This document shows, piece after piece, positions 1 to 8,102 of a DNA stretch of 34,969 bases (the first letter of the stretch is position 1; each line of letters opens with the position of its first letter). The notes beneath the pieces are model-generated. The model did not search any database. It was not told the origin of the DNA and saw only the letters and a program-made list of their open reading frames with translations. The DNA comes from Lachnospiraceae bacterium (lineage in GTDB: Bacteria > Bacillota > Clostridia > Lachnospirales > Lachnospiraceae). The stretch is from positions 1 through 34,969 of the forward strand of contig JAGBMJ010000054.1 of NCBI GenBank assembly GCA_017634975.1, written 5' to 3'. The translations under genes and the position numbers were made by a program.

Positions 1-198
1 CGTTTTGGAGATCCACCGGCCTGCTGCGGAAAGCGCATTTCCGGTCTCCGCTTTTTTCAGGCGCCAGAAAGAGTACGTGTTGTACCACATCTTACCGAAC
101 ACATTCGCTTTGTCATAGCTCTCTCCATACAGGATGGTTCGAGTCTTCTCAAGCTTTGATTCGTACTTTTTCCCTTCTTCTACCAGATGACTTGGCAT
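1..198 (-). CDS. unknown protein, N-terminal 66 residues (partial)
   Basis: This reading frame starts at ATG 198-196 and is still open at the window edge, so only the first 66 residues are visible. A clear ribosome binding site (GGAGGA) sits just before the ATG. The visible part begins MPSHLVEEGKKYES and is soluble-looking and helical, rich in Lys, Glu, Tyr and Trp (for example FGKMWYNTYSFWRLKK). It has no signal peptide or membrane segment. I do not recognise a family. Two SARP-like promoters (254-286 and 352-384) of the same type as those before the T4SS operon and the pilin gene lie directly upstream, so it is probably co-regulated with the secretion locus. It could be a secreted substrate, a chaperone or an accessory protein; that is inference from regulation only. 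Confidence 0.8.
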   Translation of the reverse strand, partial: MPSHLVEEGKKYESKLEKTRTILYGESYDKANVFGKMWYNTYSFWRLKKAETGNALSAAGRWISKT

Positions 199-253
199 AT
201 AGTCTTTCCTCCTTCATAAATCTTTCAAAACCATCATTGTCTGCGTTTTTCTC

Positions 254-286
254 ATCTTATCATGCAAAGTGCAAGCATTGTGCAAG
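254..286 (-). promoter_or_regulatory. SARP-like promoter B, upstream of the left-edge gene
   Basis: On the minus strand the two 11-mers CTTGCACAATG and CTTGCACTTTG follow each other directly (276-286 and 265-275). The TTGCAC cores are therefore exactly 11 bp apart. Eight bases separate the proximal heptamer TTGCACT (268-274) from TAAGAT (254-259), a 4/6 match to the -10 consensus. The start codon at 198 would lie about 50 bases downstream of the expected transcription start. Repeat pitch and spacing match the three other copies in the window. The -10 is the weakest of the four. Confidence 0.72.
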
Positions 287-351
287 CGCTCTCCCTGACG
301 GTATTTGATTTATAATGATTCCCTTTCAACCATGTTTTCATTGTTGCATTC

Positions 352-384
352 ATTCTACAGTACCATGTGCAACAAAAGTGCAAG
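352..384 (-). promoter_or_regulatory. SARP-like promoter C, upstream of the left-edge gene
   Basis: On the minus strand CTTGCACTTTT (374-384) and GTTGCACATGG (363-373) give two TTGCAC cores 11 bp apart. The proximal heptamer TTGCACA (366-372) is followed after exactly 8 bases by TAGAAT (352-357), a 5/6 match to the -10 consensus. No convincing gene starts between this site and promoter B, so both probably serve the gene starting at 198. The upstream transcript would run through the promoter B repeats. Confidence 0.72.
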
Positions 385-409
385 TATTTTGTATGTTTTC
401 AAAGTTTTC

Positions 410-439
410 AAAAAAAGATGGCAGACACCATCTTTTTTT
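410..439 (-). terminator. rho-independent terminator after the phosphatase gene
   Basis: The stem GATGG / CCATC closes on a six-base loop and is flanked by A-rich and T-rich tracts on both sides. It can therefore act on minus-strand transcripts leaving the phosphatase gene (stop at 446) and possibly in the other direction too. It separates the phosphatase gene from the SARP-like promoters that follow. Confidence 0.85.
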
Positions 440-445
440 CTTCCT

Positions 446-2614
446 TTATTCTTTTCCATAATACTTCAGACACAGCATCGTGATATCATCAAACTGCGCA
501 GCCGTTCCCACATATTCCGCAATTCTCTCCGTTATGTTTTCCAGCACTTCTTCAGGCGTTGTATCCGCTTTACTGTTTAAAGCGTCCACCAGCCGTTTTT
601 CCCCAAACAGCTGATTCTCTTTCTGTGCTGCCTCGGTCACACCGTCCGTATATACAAAGAGCGTATCGCCACGGTGCAGCTCAAATGCGTGTTCCAGAAC
701 CGGAATCTCCTCCAGCAGCCCCAGCGGCGGAGAATGTTTATATTCCACCAGCGCAAACGCTCCTCCTTCATGACGAAGTGCCGGATGCTCATGCCCTGCA
801 TTCGCAGCCATTCCTTTTCCGGTAGAGATCTGCAGGATTGCCATCCAGACCGTAACAAACAATCCGCTGGTATTGTGTTCACACAGCTGCCGGTTTACAT
901 CCGACAGGATCTGCGCCGGTGAACCACCCATCTGCGCACGATTCCGGATGAGTGTCTTTGCGATCACCATAAACAGGGCTGCAGGTACACCTTTTCCTGA
1001 CACATCCGCCATCACCAGTGCCAGATGATCTTCATCGATCATAAAGAAATCGTAAAAATCGCCCCCCACTTCCTTTGCCGGATCCATCAAGGCATACAGA
1101 TCAAACTCACTGCGTTCCGGAAACGGCGGAAAGATCCGTGGCAGCATATCTGCCTGTATCCTGGCGGCTACATTCAATTCCGCCCCGATGCGCTCTTTCT
1201 CTGCGGTAATACGCGTATTCTCGGCAATATATTCTCTGGTACGCCGGGACAGTTCCGCAAAAGACTGTGCCAATACCTCGATCTCATCACCACTCTTATA
1301 TTCCTCCGCCATCTCAAAAGCCGGATCTTCACCTGTCAGAACAGCGATCCGCTTAGTCATACGATTGAGCGGCCGTACGATACGTCTCGCCAGGATCAAT
1401 GCGTTGACCAGCGCCAGTATTCCTAACAGCAGCAGCAACACAGTGATCATCTTCCCGGATCGTGTGATCCCACGGCGATAGCTTTCTTCTGCTGCCGCCC
1501 GGATCTCCCTCTGCTGTGCCTTCATCATCTCTGCCGGTTTTTCCACCGCCTCCCGGTAGGTTGCCACGACCACTGCCCAGCCCACGTTTTTGACCGGCGC
1601 CCCTGTCATGTAGCATTCTTTGTCCTCCAGCGCCACCGGACGTATTACACGCACTCCGTTTAAAGCATCCTTCACTACCGCTGCCAGATCCTCGGATCCC
1701 GCATTGCGCAGATCCACCGCCTCTGCAGTCGGCACCACCCGAAGTATACCTTCCGTCCTCGGCGAAAAGATCACGTGCCCTTTTTCATCCACGATAAACT
1801 GGAATCCGCTGTCAGTGGCACTGTCGCTGATCGCCTGTTCCATATCGTCCAGAAAAAGATCGCCTCCGACCACCGCGGCCAGCTTTCCGTCCTGATAGAC
1901 CGGTATGGCGCAGATAATACCGATGCGGTCCGTGTAATAATCCCTCTCGATCCCCGTAAAATACAGGCTGCCTTTTTGCTCGGCTCCCTGATACCAGGGA
2001 CGCGTCCTTGCATCAAATATATAATCCGCTTCCGCACATTCCTTTATAACCGCTGCATCATCGCACATCAGCGTCAGCCCGGATGGGGTAGCGATATAGC
2101 ACGCTCCCAGATACTCTGAATTATCCAAAAGGGACTTGAGCATTCCGCTCATATTGCCGATCAGTTCCATCTCTTCTAAGATTTCTTCCGAAGTCACATC
2201 CGTTTGCTGCGCATGAAGCCAGGCAGTCAGGTTTTCGCCTTCCGGAAATGTCGCAGGTACAGCCGGCTCCACACGCGCCGCCGCTTCCGGATCCGCATAC
2301 AATACTTCCGCATAATCGGCCAGCATATGTACATCGTTTCGGATCTCGCAGAACATACGATCCGCCAGATCCGCCTGCATGACCGCCGTATCGTTCATGG
2401 TATTATCCATCACGCCCTGCATCACGGCAGCCGAGATCGTCTCTACACTCTCCTGCTGCTGACGGCTCGTCTCCTCGATCACTCCGGCCAGTTCTTTTGA
2501 CTGATGGTAGATCACCAGCGTATAAACAAGAACGATCATTATAATGGTCAGAAAAACCAGGTTAAATACTTTATTCTCGATCCCGCCGATCACAAAATTT
2601 TTTATGCGTTTCAT
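446..2614 (-). CDS. RsbU/SpoIIE-type PP2C serine phosphatase with Cache-like sensor and HAMP
   Basis: A 722-aa membrane phosphatase of the kind that dephosphorylates STAS anti-anti-sigma proteins in partner-switching systems. In order: membrane segment (about 19-36), a large extracytoplasmic Cache-like sensor region, a second membrane segment (about 388-412), a HAMP-like linker, and a C-terminal SpoIIE/PP2C domain. Catalytic-type acidic motifs are visible: GGDFYDF near residue 517, ADVSGKG, YTDGVTEA near 653 and FDDIT near 706. I chose the ATG at 2614 because the upstream ATG at 2647 overlaps a TATAAT -10 element, while the 2614 start is preceded by AGGGAAG. The gene has its own promoter and is separated from the RsbW-like kinase gene by a terminator. 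The likely substrate is the STAS protein at 32499-32783; this is inferred from co-location. Confidence 0.93.
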   Translation of the reverse strand: MKRIKNFVIGGIENKVFNLVFLTIIMIVLVYTLVIYHQSKELAGVIEETSRQQQESVETISAAVMQGVMDNTMNDTAVMQADLADRMFCEIRNDVHMLADYAEVLYADPEAAARVEPAVPATFPEGENLTAWLHAQQTDVTSEEILEEMELIGNMSGMLKSLLDNSEYLGACYIATPSGLTLMCDDAAVIKECAEADYIFDARTRPWYQGAEQKGSLYFTGIERDYYTDRIGIICAIPVYQDGKLAAVVGGDLFLDDMEQAISDSATDSGFQFIVDEKGHVIFSPRTEGILRVVPTAEAVDLRNAGSEDLAAVVKDALNGVRVIRPVALEDKECYMTGAPVKNVGWAVVVATYREAVEKPAEMMKAQQREIRAAAEESYRRGITRSGKMITVLLLLLGILALVNALILARRIVRPLNRMTKRIAVLTGEDPAFEMAEEYKSGDEIEVLAQSFAELSRRTREYIAENTRITAEKERIGAELNVAARIQADMLPRIFPPFPERSEFDLYALMDPAKEVGGDFYDFFMIDEDHLALVMADVSGKGVPAALFMVIAKTLIRNRAQMGGSPAQILSDVNRQLCEHNTSGLFVTVWMAILQISTGKGMAANAGHEHPALRHEGGAFALVEYKHSPPLGLLEEIPVLEHAFELHRGDTLFVYTDGVTEAAQKENQLFGEKRLVDALNSKADTTPEEVLENITERIAEYVGTAAQFDDITMLCLKYYGKE

Positions 2615-2645
2615 CTTTCTTCCCTGTATCTTGTTTTTAAAGAAC

Positions 2646-2654
2646 ATTATACCA
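2646..2654 (-). promoter_or_regulatory. extended -10 promoter of the phosphatase gene
   Basis: On the minus strand TGGTATAAT is a perfect extended -10 (TGnTATAAT), 32 bases before the chosen start codon. I see no good -35 at the right distance, which is common for extended -10 promoters. It lies just after the terminator of the upstream kinase gene, so the phosphatase is probably transcribed apart from the T4SS operon. Confidence 0.6.
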
Positions 2655-2704
2655 AAAACAGGCAGCTTCCGCCACCTGTTTTGACCGTTTACACTGCTCC
2701 TGTC

Positions 2705-2743
2705 TTTAAAAAAAGGAAGAACCTTTCTCCGGTACTTCCTTTT
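2705..2743 (-). terminator. rho-independent terminator after the RsbW-like kinase gene
   Basis: Arms at 2711-2723 and 2731-2743 form a 13-position stem with one mismatch around a seven-base loop. On the minus strand they are followed by a run of seven T. The element starts seven bases after the kinase stop codon (2750), so it is the probable end of the long T4SS operon. Confidence 0.9.
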
Positions 2744-2749
2744 GGAATT

Positions 2750-3184
2750 TTACATCTGTTTTGCAAAATCTTTCCGCATTCGCAGGATGTTCATGCCGCC
2801 TCGGTACTCATAAGTCACTTCATTCATCAGATGCTTGACCATATAGATCCCCAGTCCGCCGATCTGGCGTTTCTCCGCTTCGAGGGTCACGTCCGGATCC
2901 GGTTTTTTCAGCGGATCGTACGGAATCCCCTGATCCAGAAAAGTCATCCGCACCGATGATGTGTCCGGCGTAAAATCCAGCCGCACCGTGATCTCGCCTG
3001 CTTCATCATCCCCGTAAGCGTAATTTGCTACATTGGCATAGATCTCGTCCAAGGCAATATCTATGGATGAGATATCCCCCATGGAAACATCCCTCTTTTC
3101 CAGCTCCGTATCCACAAAATCCGCCACCTGTCCGTAATTCTCCAGGATCGCGATCACAGTCAGTTCCAGTTTTTGCTCTTCCAT
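2750..3184 (-). CDS. RsbW/SpoIIAB-like serine kinase (anti-sigma type)
   Basis: A 144-aa GHKL ATPase of the anti-sigma-factor kinase type. The N box is IDIALDEIYANVANYAY, with Glu47 and Asn51 as the usual base and magnesium ligand. The G1 box is FLDQGIPYD (about 82-90) and the G2 box GGLGIYMV (about 109-116). There is no sensor or membrane part. The family phosphorylates a serine in a STAS antagonist and is released from its target by the unphosphorylated antagonist. A candidate antagonist (32499-32783) and a candidate phosphatase (446-2614) are both in the window. Its usual target, a sigma factor, is not. The start has a strong GGAGG. It is the last gene before a terminator. Confidence 0.93.
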   Translation of the reverse strand: MEEQKLELTVIAILENYGQVADFVDTELEKRDVSMGDISSIDIALDEIYANVANYAYGDDEAGEITVRLDFTPDTSSVRMTFLDQGIPYDPLKKPDPDVTLEAEKRQIGGLGIYMVKHLMNEVTYEYRGGMNILRMRKDFAKQM

Positions 3185-3213
3185 ACGACACCTCCGCTAT
3201 CCGCTCCTGCCCT

Positions 3214-5652
3214 TTATTTTATCCGCATGCCATGCTGTTTGGATTTTTCCTCTTTGCTCATCAGCGGCTCCTTATCCAGCATCTCCCGTTCTTTGCGTTT
3301 CTTATCGGCATTCTGCCTTGTCTTCTCCCTGGTTGCTGCCTTTTCATCGCCCTCTTTTTCCAGCTCACTTAAGCGGGCATTCAGTTCGTTATAACTCATC
3401 TTCCTGGTGGCCTTGCCCTGCTTTACGGTAATGTCAATGTTGGCTCCCAGTTCCTTTGCCCGTTCGGGATTTAAGATATCCATAGCATCCAGCGCATCCT
3501 TGATACGTGTGTTACCGAGACCGGAACCCATATTACGCTTGTTTCCGTTCAGAGTCTTTTCCCGGATATAATTCTCCGTTTTCTTTTCCACTTCCGCCAG
3601 CCGCTGTCCCATTGCCAGATCCATCGGACCACCCGGACGCATCAGATCCTTATATACCGCCATCTCGCCGAAATCGCGCTTCAGGGAGCCGAAGCTTCCC
3701 CCCAGTTCCTCACTTAAGGATCCTTTTACATTGCCCAAGGCCGACATCATGGTATCATATTTATCCGAATTCTTATGCCCCTTGCCGGTATGTCCCAGCA
3801 TGGTATCCATCAGATCCATGAGCTTAAATGCCTTTTCAATGTTCGGCCCCATTTCAAATTTCGGCTTCTTCGGTTTCGCTGCCTCTTCTTTTGCCTGTTC
3901 TTCTTTTGCAGGTTCTTCTTTTGCAGGCTCTCCTTTTGCCGGCTTTGCTTCTTCGGCGATCTCTGCCGACTGTTTCTCCTGCTTTTGCAGTGCCGCCTCA
4001 TTCAGTTCCGCGTGCGCCACACCCTTTAACGCTTTCCCGGAAAGCTTGCTGCCTTCCTTTAGAGAAAAGCTCTTCCGTGCAGAATTCTGCTCCTTTCCGG
4101 CCTCTTTCTCCGGCTTCTTTTCTGTTTTCTGCTCTTCTTTGACCTCCGGCTGTTTTCCCTCTATCTCGGCATGGGGAAGTTCTTCGATATCCTCCTTTTT
4201 CAATTTGCCGCGTACCGGCTTGTAAGACATACGTCCTGCTTTTTCCGCCTGCTTCTGCGCTTCATGATCGATCCCGTCAAAATCCAGATCCGCATTCTTA
4301 TCCGCCCGAAGAATGATCTCGGAGGCTTTTTCCTTCTTAAGTTCCGTTTCCTTGAAGAGCCCGGTGGTATCGGCACCTCCCTCCAGAACCACACTGTCTT
4401 TTTCTCTTTTGGGTACGGACGGCAGGAACAGATCCTTCACACGATCCGGTCCGGTCGGGAATGTAACATCACCTGCTCCGAAAAAGGAGGGCAATCCGTA
4501 ATTGGGCATCGGCACCTGCACTGCCGTTAAGCCCGGACGTCCAAACAGCTCTCCCACCAGACTGAAAGCCGTCTGCGGCAGCCAGCCCGAAAAGACCTTC
4601 ATAAATGCGCTCTGGAAGATATTCGGCTTAGGGTCCGCTGCCTCCGCATGATAGACTGCCGCATCATCGTTTGCCTTTTTTTCATGCTTATGGGTAAGTT
4701 CAATGTCCTCCTCCAGCTGTTTTGCCTCTTTGGTCTCTGCCTTGCCTTCTTTCTTCAGCGCATTCTGCTTCGGCTTTAACAGGTTTTCCCTGCGTTTATA
4801 GACTTCATCCGCATAGCGGTCTTCAACCTGCGCCGCCACCCTGCTGCGGTCTTTTGTCACCTGCGTCAGATGATCGCCCATTTCCTTTTCCAGATCTTCC
4901 AGTGGCTTTTTATCATCGCCCTCTTTCAGATTTTTACGCATTTTGTCAATGCGTTCGGTCAGATCCTTTGTTTTCTTATTCTGTTCCTCAAACAGGTCAT
5001 GGTTCTCAAGAAGACATCCCTCCTCGATCGCCTTGCGCATCTTTTTGTCCCACTCCTCCTGCGGCATATCCGCATTGCTGCGGAGCGCTTCCATGGTATC
5101 CTCGTTTTCCTTTTTCAGTTCCTCGAGGCTCTTTTCCGGCTCTTCTTTTTGGGGCGCTTCTTTTTTCTTTTCGTCTTTCGCCGGCGCTTTTTCCGCTTCC
5201 TTCGCTTCTTTTTCCGGAGCCTTTTCTTCTTTCCCAGGCTCTTTGACTTCCTTCTCCGGTGCTATTTCTTCTTTCCCGGGCTCTTTCTCTTCCTTCTCCG
5301 GTGTATCCTTTTTCTTCGATTCCGCAGCAAATTCGGTACGCTTCTCGCGGTCGCCCTTCACCAGATCCTCAACCGTTTCATCGATCTTCTGCTCGGCCTT
5401 CGCCATCTTTTCGGATGTTTTCTCCAGATTTTCCGTCAGATCCTTTAACAGCTGGGGATCCGGCTTGTCGCCCTGCACCGCTGCCGCGATATTCTCACGG
5501 ATCTCCTTCAGCTCCTCCTCCATTCTCCGGATATCGGGCATCTGCATATACTGGGATTTATAGGACTCGGTCATTTCCTGACGCCATTCTTCCTCCGTCA
5601 GTGTCATATCGTCCATGATCTCTTTGGTCTCGCGTATATTTTCCTTTGGCAT
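3214..5652 (-). CDS. large charged coiled-coil protein of unknown function
   Basis: An 812-aa cytoplasmic-looking protein with no signal peptide and no clear membrane segment. The N-terminal third is very rich in Lys and Glu, with long helical stretches and degenerate repeats such as KEPGKEEIAPEKEV and KEEPAKEEQAKEE. A less charged central part (about 350-420, with NIFQSAFMKVFSGWLPQTAF and PMPNYGLPSFFGAGDV) could fold or touch a membrane. The C-terminal third contains a conserved-looking segment (GPNIEKAFKLMDLMDTMLGHT, then a Gly/Leu-rich helix region). The start is supported by GGAGG. It follows a VirB6-like gene and precedes the RsbW-like kinase gene by 29 bases. It could be a cytoplasmic scaffold, an adaptor or a secreted substrate; the sequence does not decide. 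I recognise no family. Confidence 0.88.
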   Translation of the reverse strand: MPKENIRETKEIMDDMTLTEEEWRQEMTESYKSQYMQMPDIRRMEEELKEIRENIAAAVQGDKPDPQLLKDLTENLEKTSEKMAKAEQKIDETVEDLVKGDREKRTEFAAESKKKDTPEKEEKEPGKEEIAPEKEVKEPGKEEKAPEKEAKEAEKAPAKDEKKKEAPQKEEPEKSLEELKKENEDTMEALRSNADMPQEEWDKKMRKAIEEGCLLENHDLFEEQNKKTKDLTERIDKMRKNLKEGDDKKPLEDLEKEMGDHLTQVTKDRSRVAAQVEDRYADEVYKRRENLLKPKQNALKKEGKAETKEAKQLEEDIELTHKHEKKANDDAAVYHAEAADPKPNIFQSAFMKVFSGWLPQTAFSLVGELFGRPGLTAVQVPMPNYGLPSFFGAGDVTFPTGPDRVKDLFLPSVPKREKDSVVLEGGADTTGLFKETELKKEKASEIILRADKNADLDFDGIDHEAQKQAEKAGRMSYKPVRGKLKKEDIEELPHAEIEGKQPEVKEEQKTEKKPEKEAGKEQNSARKSFSLKEGSKLSGKALKGVAHAELNEAALQKQEKQSAEIAEEAKPAKGEPAKEEPAKEEQAKEEAAKPKKPKFEMGPNIEKAFKLMDLMDTMLGHTGKGHKNSDKYDTMMSALGNVKGSLSEELGGSFGSLKRDFGEMAVYKDLMRPGGPMDLAMGQRLAEVEKKTENYIREKTLNGNKRNMGSGLGNTRIKDALDAMDILNPERAKELGANIDITVKQGKATRKMSYNELNARLSELEKEGDEKAATREKTRQNADKKRKEREMLDKEPLMSKEEKSKQHGMRIK

Positions 5653-5705
5653 AGTTATACCTCCTTCGTATAAGCTCCTATTTGGGGAGAATTCATTGGC
5701 TTCGC

Positions 5706-5732
5706 GCTATCCCCCTGACTTCTCCTTGAGGG
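5706..5732. repeat. degenerate copy of the GGCTTCCCCTTGAGGGGAAG hairpin family
   Basis: The plus-strand stretch resembles one half of the hairpin at 9043-9070, including the flanking GCTA-CCCCCTG-like part, but the second arm is lost. It lies in the 85-base gap between the VirB6-like gene and the charged-protein gene. The match is by eye and weak. Confidence 0.35.
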
Positions 5733-5737
5733 CACGA

Positions 5738-8098
5738 TTACTCTTTCTTATCTCCGGTATCCTCCTCATCGTCATCGTCGTCCTGCTCCTCCATATCCTC
5801 GTAGAGACTGCGGCCGCCGAAACTCTTCACCGATACCAGTTTCCTCTTTCCGGTTTCCTTGTCCAGTTTGTACGCGCGGTTGGAGGTAAAGCCCTTGCGT
5901 GCCACCACGTGATAGTTGCCCGCCTTGTCGCGGTCATACACGGAAGTGGTGCCCAGGAAGTTGCGATGCGTCTTGACAAATTCTGCTGTGCCGTCTTCCC
6001 TGACATTCTTCGCATAATGCACACCCAGTTTACTGTGCGTCTCCACCTTGCCGGTATCCGCATCAAAACGCTTCTTTAAGCCGATGGCGGAGCAGTTTGC
6101 CACATACATACCGCCCAGCGTGCGCTTGCCGTTTCCGTCCACCTGCTCGGTTCGCTTCAGCTGCATGCCCTTGGTCAGGCGTACCCTTGCCACCTGCAGC
6201 TTGCCGTCGGCATTGCGCTTGAATTTCACAAACGGTACCGCCAGCTTGTCGATCTTGCCGTCCGCGCCGCGCTTCCAGCTCAGACCGAATACATTACCTG
6301 CCACCGAACCGTCCGCCTGCATACCAAAGTGAAAGTTCTTGCCCAGGTTGATGCCCCAGCGGCTCTTGCCGTCCGGTCCGGTGCCCTTGACGAACATACC
6401 GCCCAGGAAACTCTTCTTTACCTTGCCCTTATTCGTAGTGCTCTCCGCACCGGATCTGTCTGCGCCGGTGCCTCTCTTTGCGTCCTGCTTTGCAGCATTG
6501 CCGGTCTCCGCAGTAGCCTTTGACGTTGCCGCCGAACCCTCAGCTGCGCCGAAGCCGCCTACGCCGCCACCGCCGGTTTTACCGCCGCCGGAGGACTTGT
6601 CGGAAGAGGACGATTTCCCGGAGAATTTATTGCTGTCAGAATCTCCGTCGTCCTCATCGCCTCCCTTCTTGTTTCCTTTCGCCTTCTCTTTTTCTTTGTC
6701 TTCCTTTTCCTTCTTCCGCTTCTTATCAAAGAGGCTTGTCGCCTTGCCGTATGTATATTTTGCGGCATCCCAGCCCATCTGTCCGGCCTTCAGTGCGTTC
6801 GAAACAGACGAAGCATTGGCACTGCTCTCCAGATTGGCTGCCGCGCTGCTGACAAAGCCGGTGATCACCGGACCTACATCCTTGATCATAAAGGCACCGC
6901 CGGCCAGCATGATCAGGCGGATCAGGTAATGTGCTGCCGGTGTGCCGGTACCGAACTGCACGCCGCCGTCCATGATAAAGGGGATCAGCATCAGATAGAC
7001 CTCCATGCCGATCATCAGACCAAAGGCGGAGAAAAAGGTACCGATGTACAGATCCTTCCAGCCCTCGTATTTCTTGCCCTGATCGAGGGGATAGGTACAG
7101 GCAAAGACCGGTCCCGCGATGGTCAGCACAAACAGATGAAAGATACGGGTAATGAAAGTGAGCGCGCCGCGCCCAAGCATAAAGAAGAACAAAAGCAGCA
7201 GCGCCACGCCGATCAGATAATCGATCTCCCGGACATCAAAGTCTCCCTTGGCAATGAATTCGCCCTTGGCATTTTTTTCCCAGAATTTTTTTGCCGCCGG
7301 AGTTTCTGTTTTCCCGCTTATAGTCGCATAATCACTGTAATAGTACTGCCTGCGGATGGAGTCCGAAGTGCCCGGTATCTCCGCCTGACTCCTGCTGTTG
7401 ATATTATAACTGGGATTCCAGGCCGCATCCATGGTACTTACGACAAAGATGGCGCGTCCGATGGTAGTCTTCGTACCGCGGTAGGTGGTATTCGACTGCG
7501 CTGCCTGCATACTGCCGAGGCCGGTGTTGACGGAATTGAGCAGCACGCAGGTGCCGATCATCAGAAAAACGCAGACAAAAGGCACCATGATCATATGCAG
7601 AAAGCCCTGAAAGATATCCCGCAGTACACGGTTTAATGGGTGCTGCACCTCATTACCCAATTCTCCGATGGAACGGATCACCGAAATAATGGAAAATAAG
7701 AGCAACAGGGCAAACGACACGCCGATCAACATCCAGATGGCCCGCCATACCGGCGAGATCTGAAACAGTGTCAGGATCAGATAGTTCTCCGCTCCGTTAT
7801 ATTTTACTTTGGTGATGCCGCCGAAGATATTAAAGCATTCCCCGATCCAGTCCAGCACCTGCAGTGCCTTGACATAAAACTCGAAAAGGACATCCACCAG
7901 GATATCAAAGACCATCTTGGCAATGGTCTGGAACATGGGGAAAAAGACATTCACAAGAAGAGGCTTTAACACCTCTTCAAAGAGAAAGGCCAGGATCTCA
8001 TTTAGTATGCCGGAAAGAAATTCAATGACCGGACGCAAAATGTTATCAAAAACCCAGTCGAATATTTTGCTGAAGAGACCAAGATATACCGGTTCCAT
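5738..8098 (-). CDS. VirB6/TrbL-like T4SS channel protein 3, with C-terminal repeat-type tail
   Basis: A 786-aa protein with an amphipathic N-terminus (VFDNILRPVIEFLSG, then EEVLKPLLVN) and several membrane segments to about residue 400. The motif PLDQGKKYEGW, followed by a YLMLIPFIMDGG segment, is shared with the proteins at 21663-26261 and 26283-27476. VirB6/TrbL proteins form the inner-membrane channel of T4SS. A Lys/Gly/Ser-rich linker (about 440-550) leads to a tail (about 557-786) of short beta-type units: GGMFVKG, KSRWGINLG, FDADTGKVET, YDRDKAGNYHVV, LDKETGKRKLV. The same tail occurs in the 1532-aa protein. The end is very acidic. The start has GGAGT and lies four bases after the sensor-like gene. 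Assignment as VirB6-like is by architecture and neighbours; the tail's function is unknown. Confidence 0.85.
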   Translation of the reverse strand: MEPVYLGLFSKIFDWVFDNILRPVIEFLSGILNEILAFLFEEVLKPLLVNVFFPMFQTIAKMVFDILVDVLFEFYVKALQVLDWIGECFNIFGGITKVKYNGAENYLILTLFQISPVWRAIWMLIGVSFALLLLFSIISVIRSIGELGNEVQHPLNRVLRDIFQGFLHMIMVPFVCVFLMIGTCVLLNSVNTGLGSMQAAQSNTTYRGTKTTIGRAIFVVSTMDAAWNPSYNINSRSQAEIPGTSDSIRRQYYYSDYATISGKTETPAAKKFWEKNAKGEFIAKGDFDVREIDYLIGVALLLLFFFMLGRGALTFITRIFHLFVLTIAGPVFACTYPLDQGKKYEGWKDLYIGTFFSAFGLMIGMEVYLMLIPFIMDGGVQFGTGTPAAHYLIRLIMLAGGAFMIKDVGPVITGFVSSAAANLESSANASSVSNALKAGQMGWDAAKYTYGKATSLFDKKRKKEKEDKEKEKAKGNKKGGDEDDGDSDSNKFSGKSSSSDKSSGGGKTGGGGVGGFGAAEGSAATSKATAETGNAAKQDAKRGTGADRSGAESTTNKGKVKKSFLGGMFVKGTGPDGKSRWGINLGKNFHFGMQADGSVAGNVFGLSWKRGADGKIDKLAVPFVKFKRNADGKLQVARVRLTKGMQLKRTEQVDGNGKRTLGGMYVANCSAIGLKKRFDADTGKVETHSKLGVHYAKNVREDGTAEFVKTHRNFLGTTSVYDRDKAGNYHVVARKGFTSNRAYKLDKETGKRKLVSVKSFGGRSLYEDMEEQDDDDDEEDTGDKKE

Positions 8099-8102
8099 TC
8101 GT

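Noticed and set aside
258-335. A 29-codon frame after promoter C that could encode a small peptide.
   Set aside because: There is no ribosome binding site and it runs through the promoter B repeats.
2615-2647. Upstream ATG for the phosphatase gene.
   Set aside because: It overlaps the TATAAT -10 element and has no ribosome binding site.
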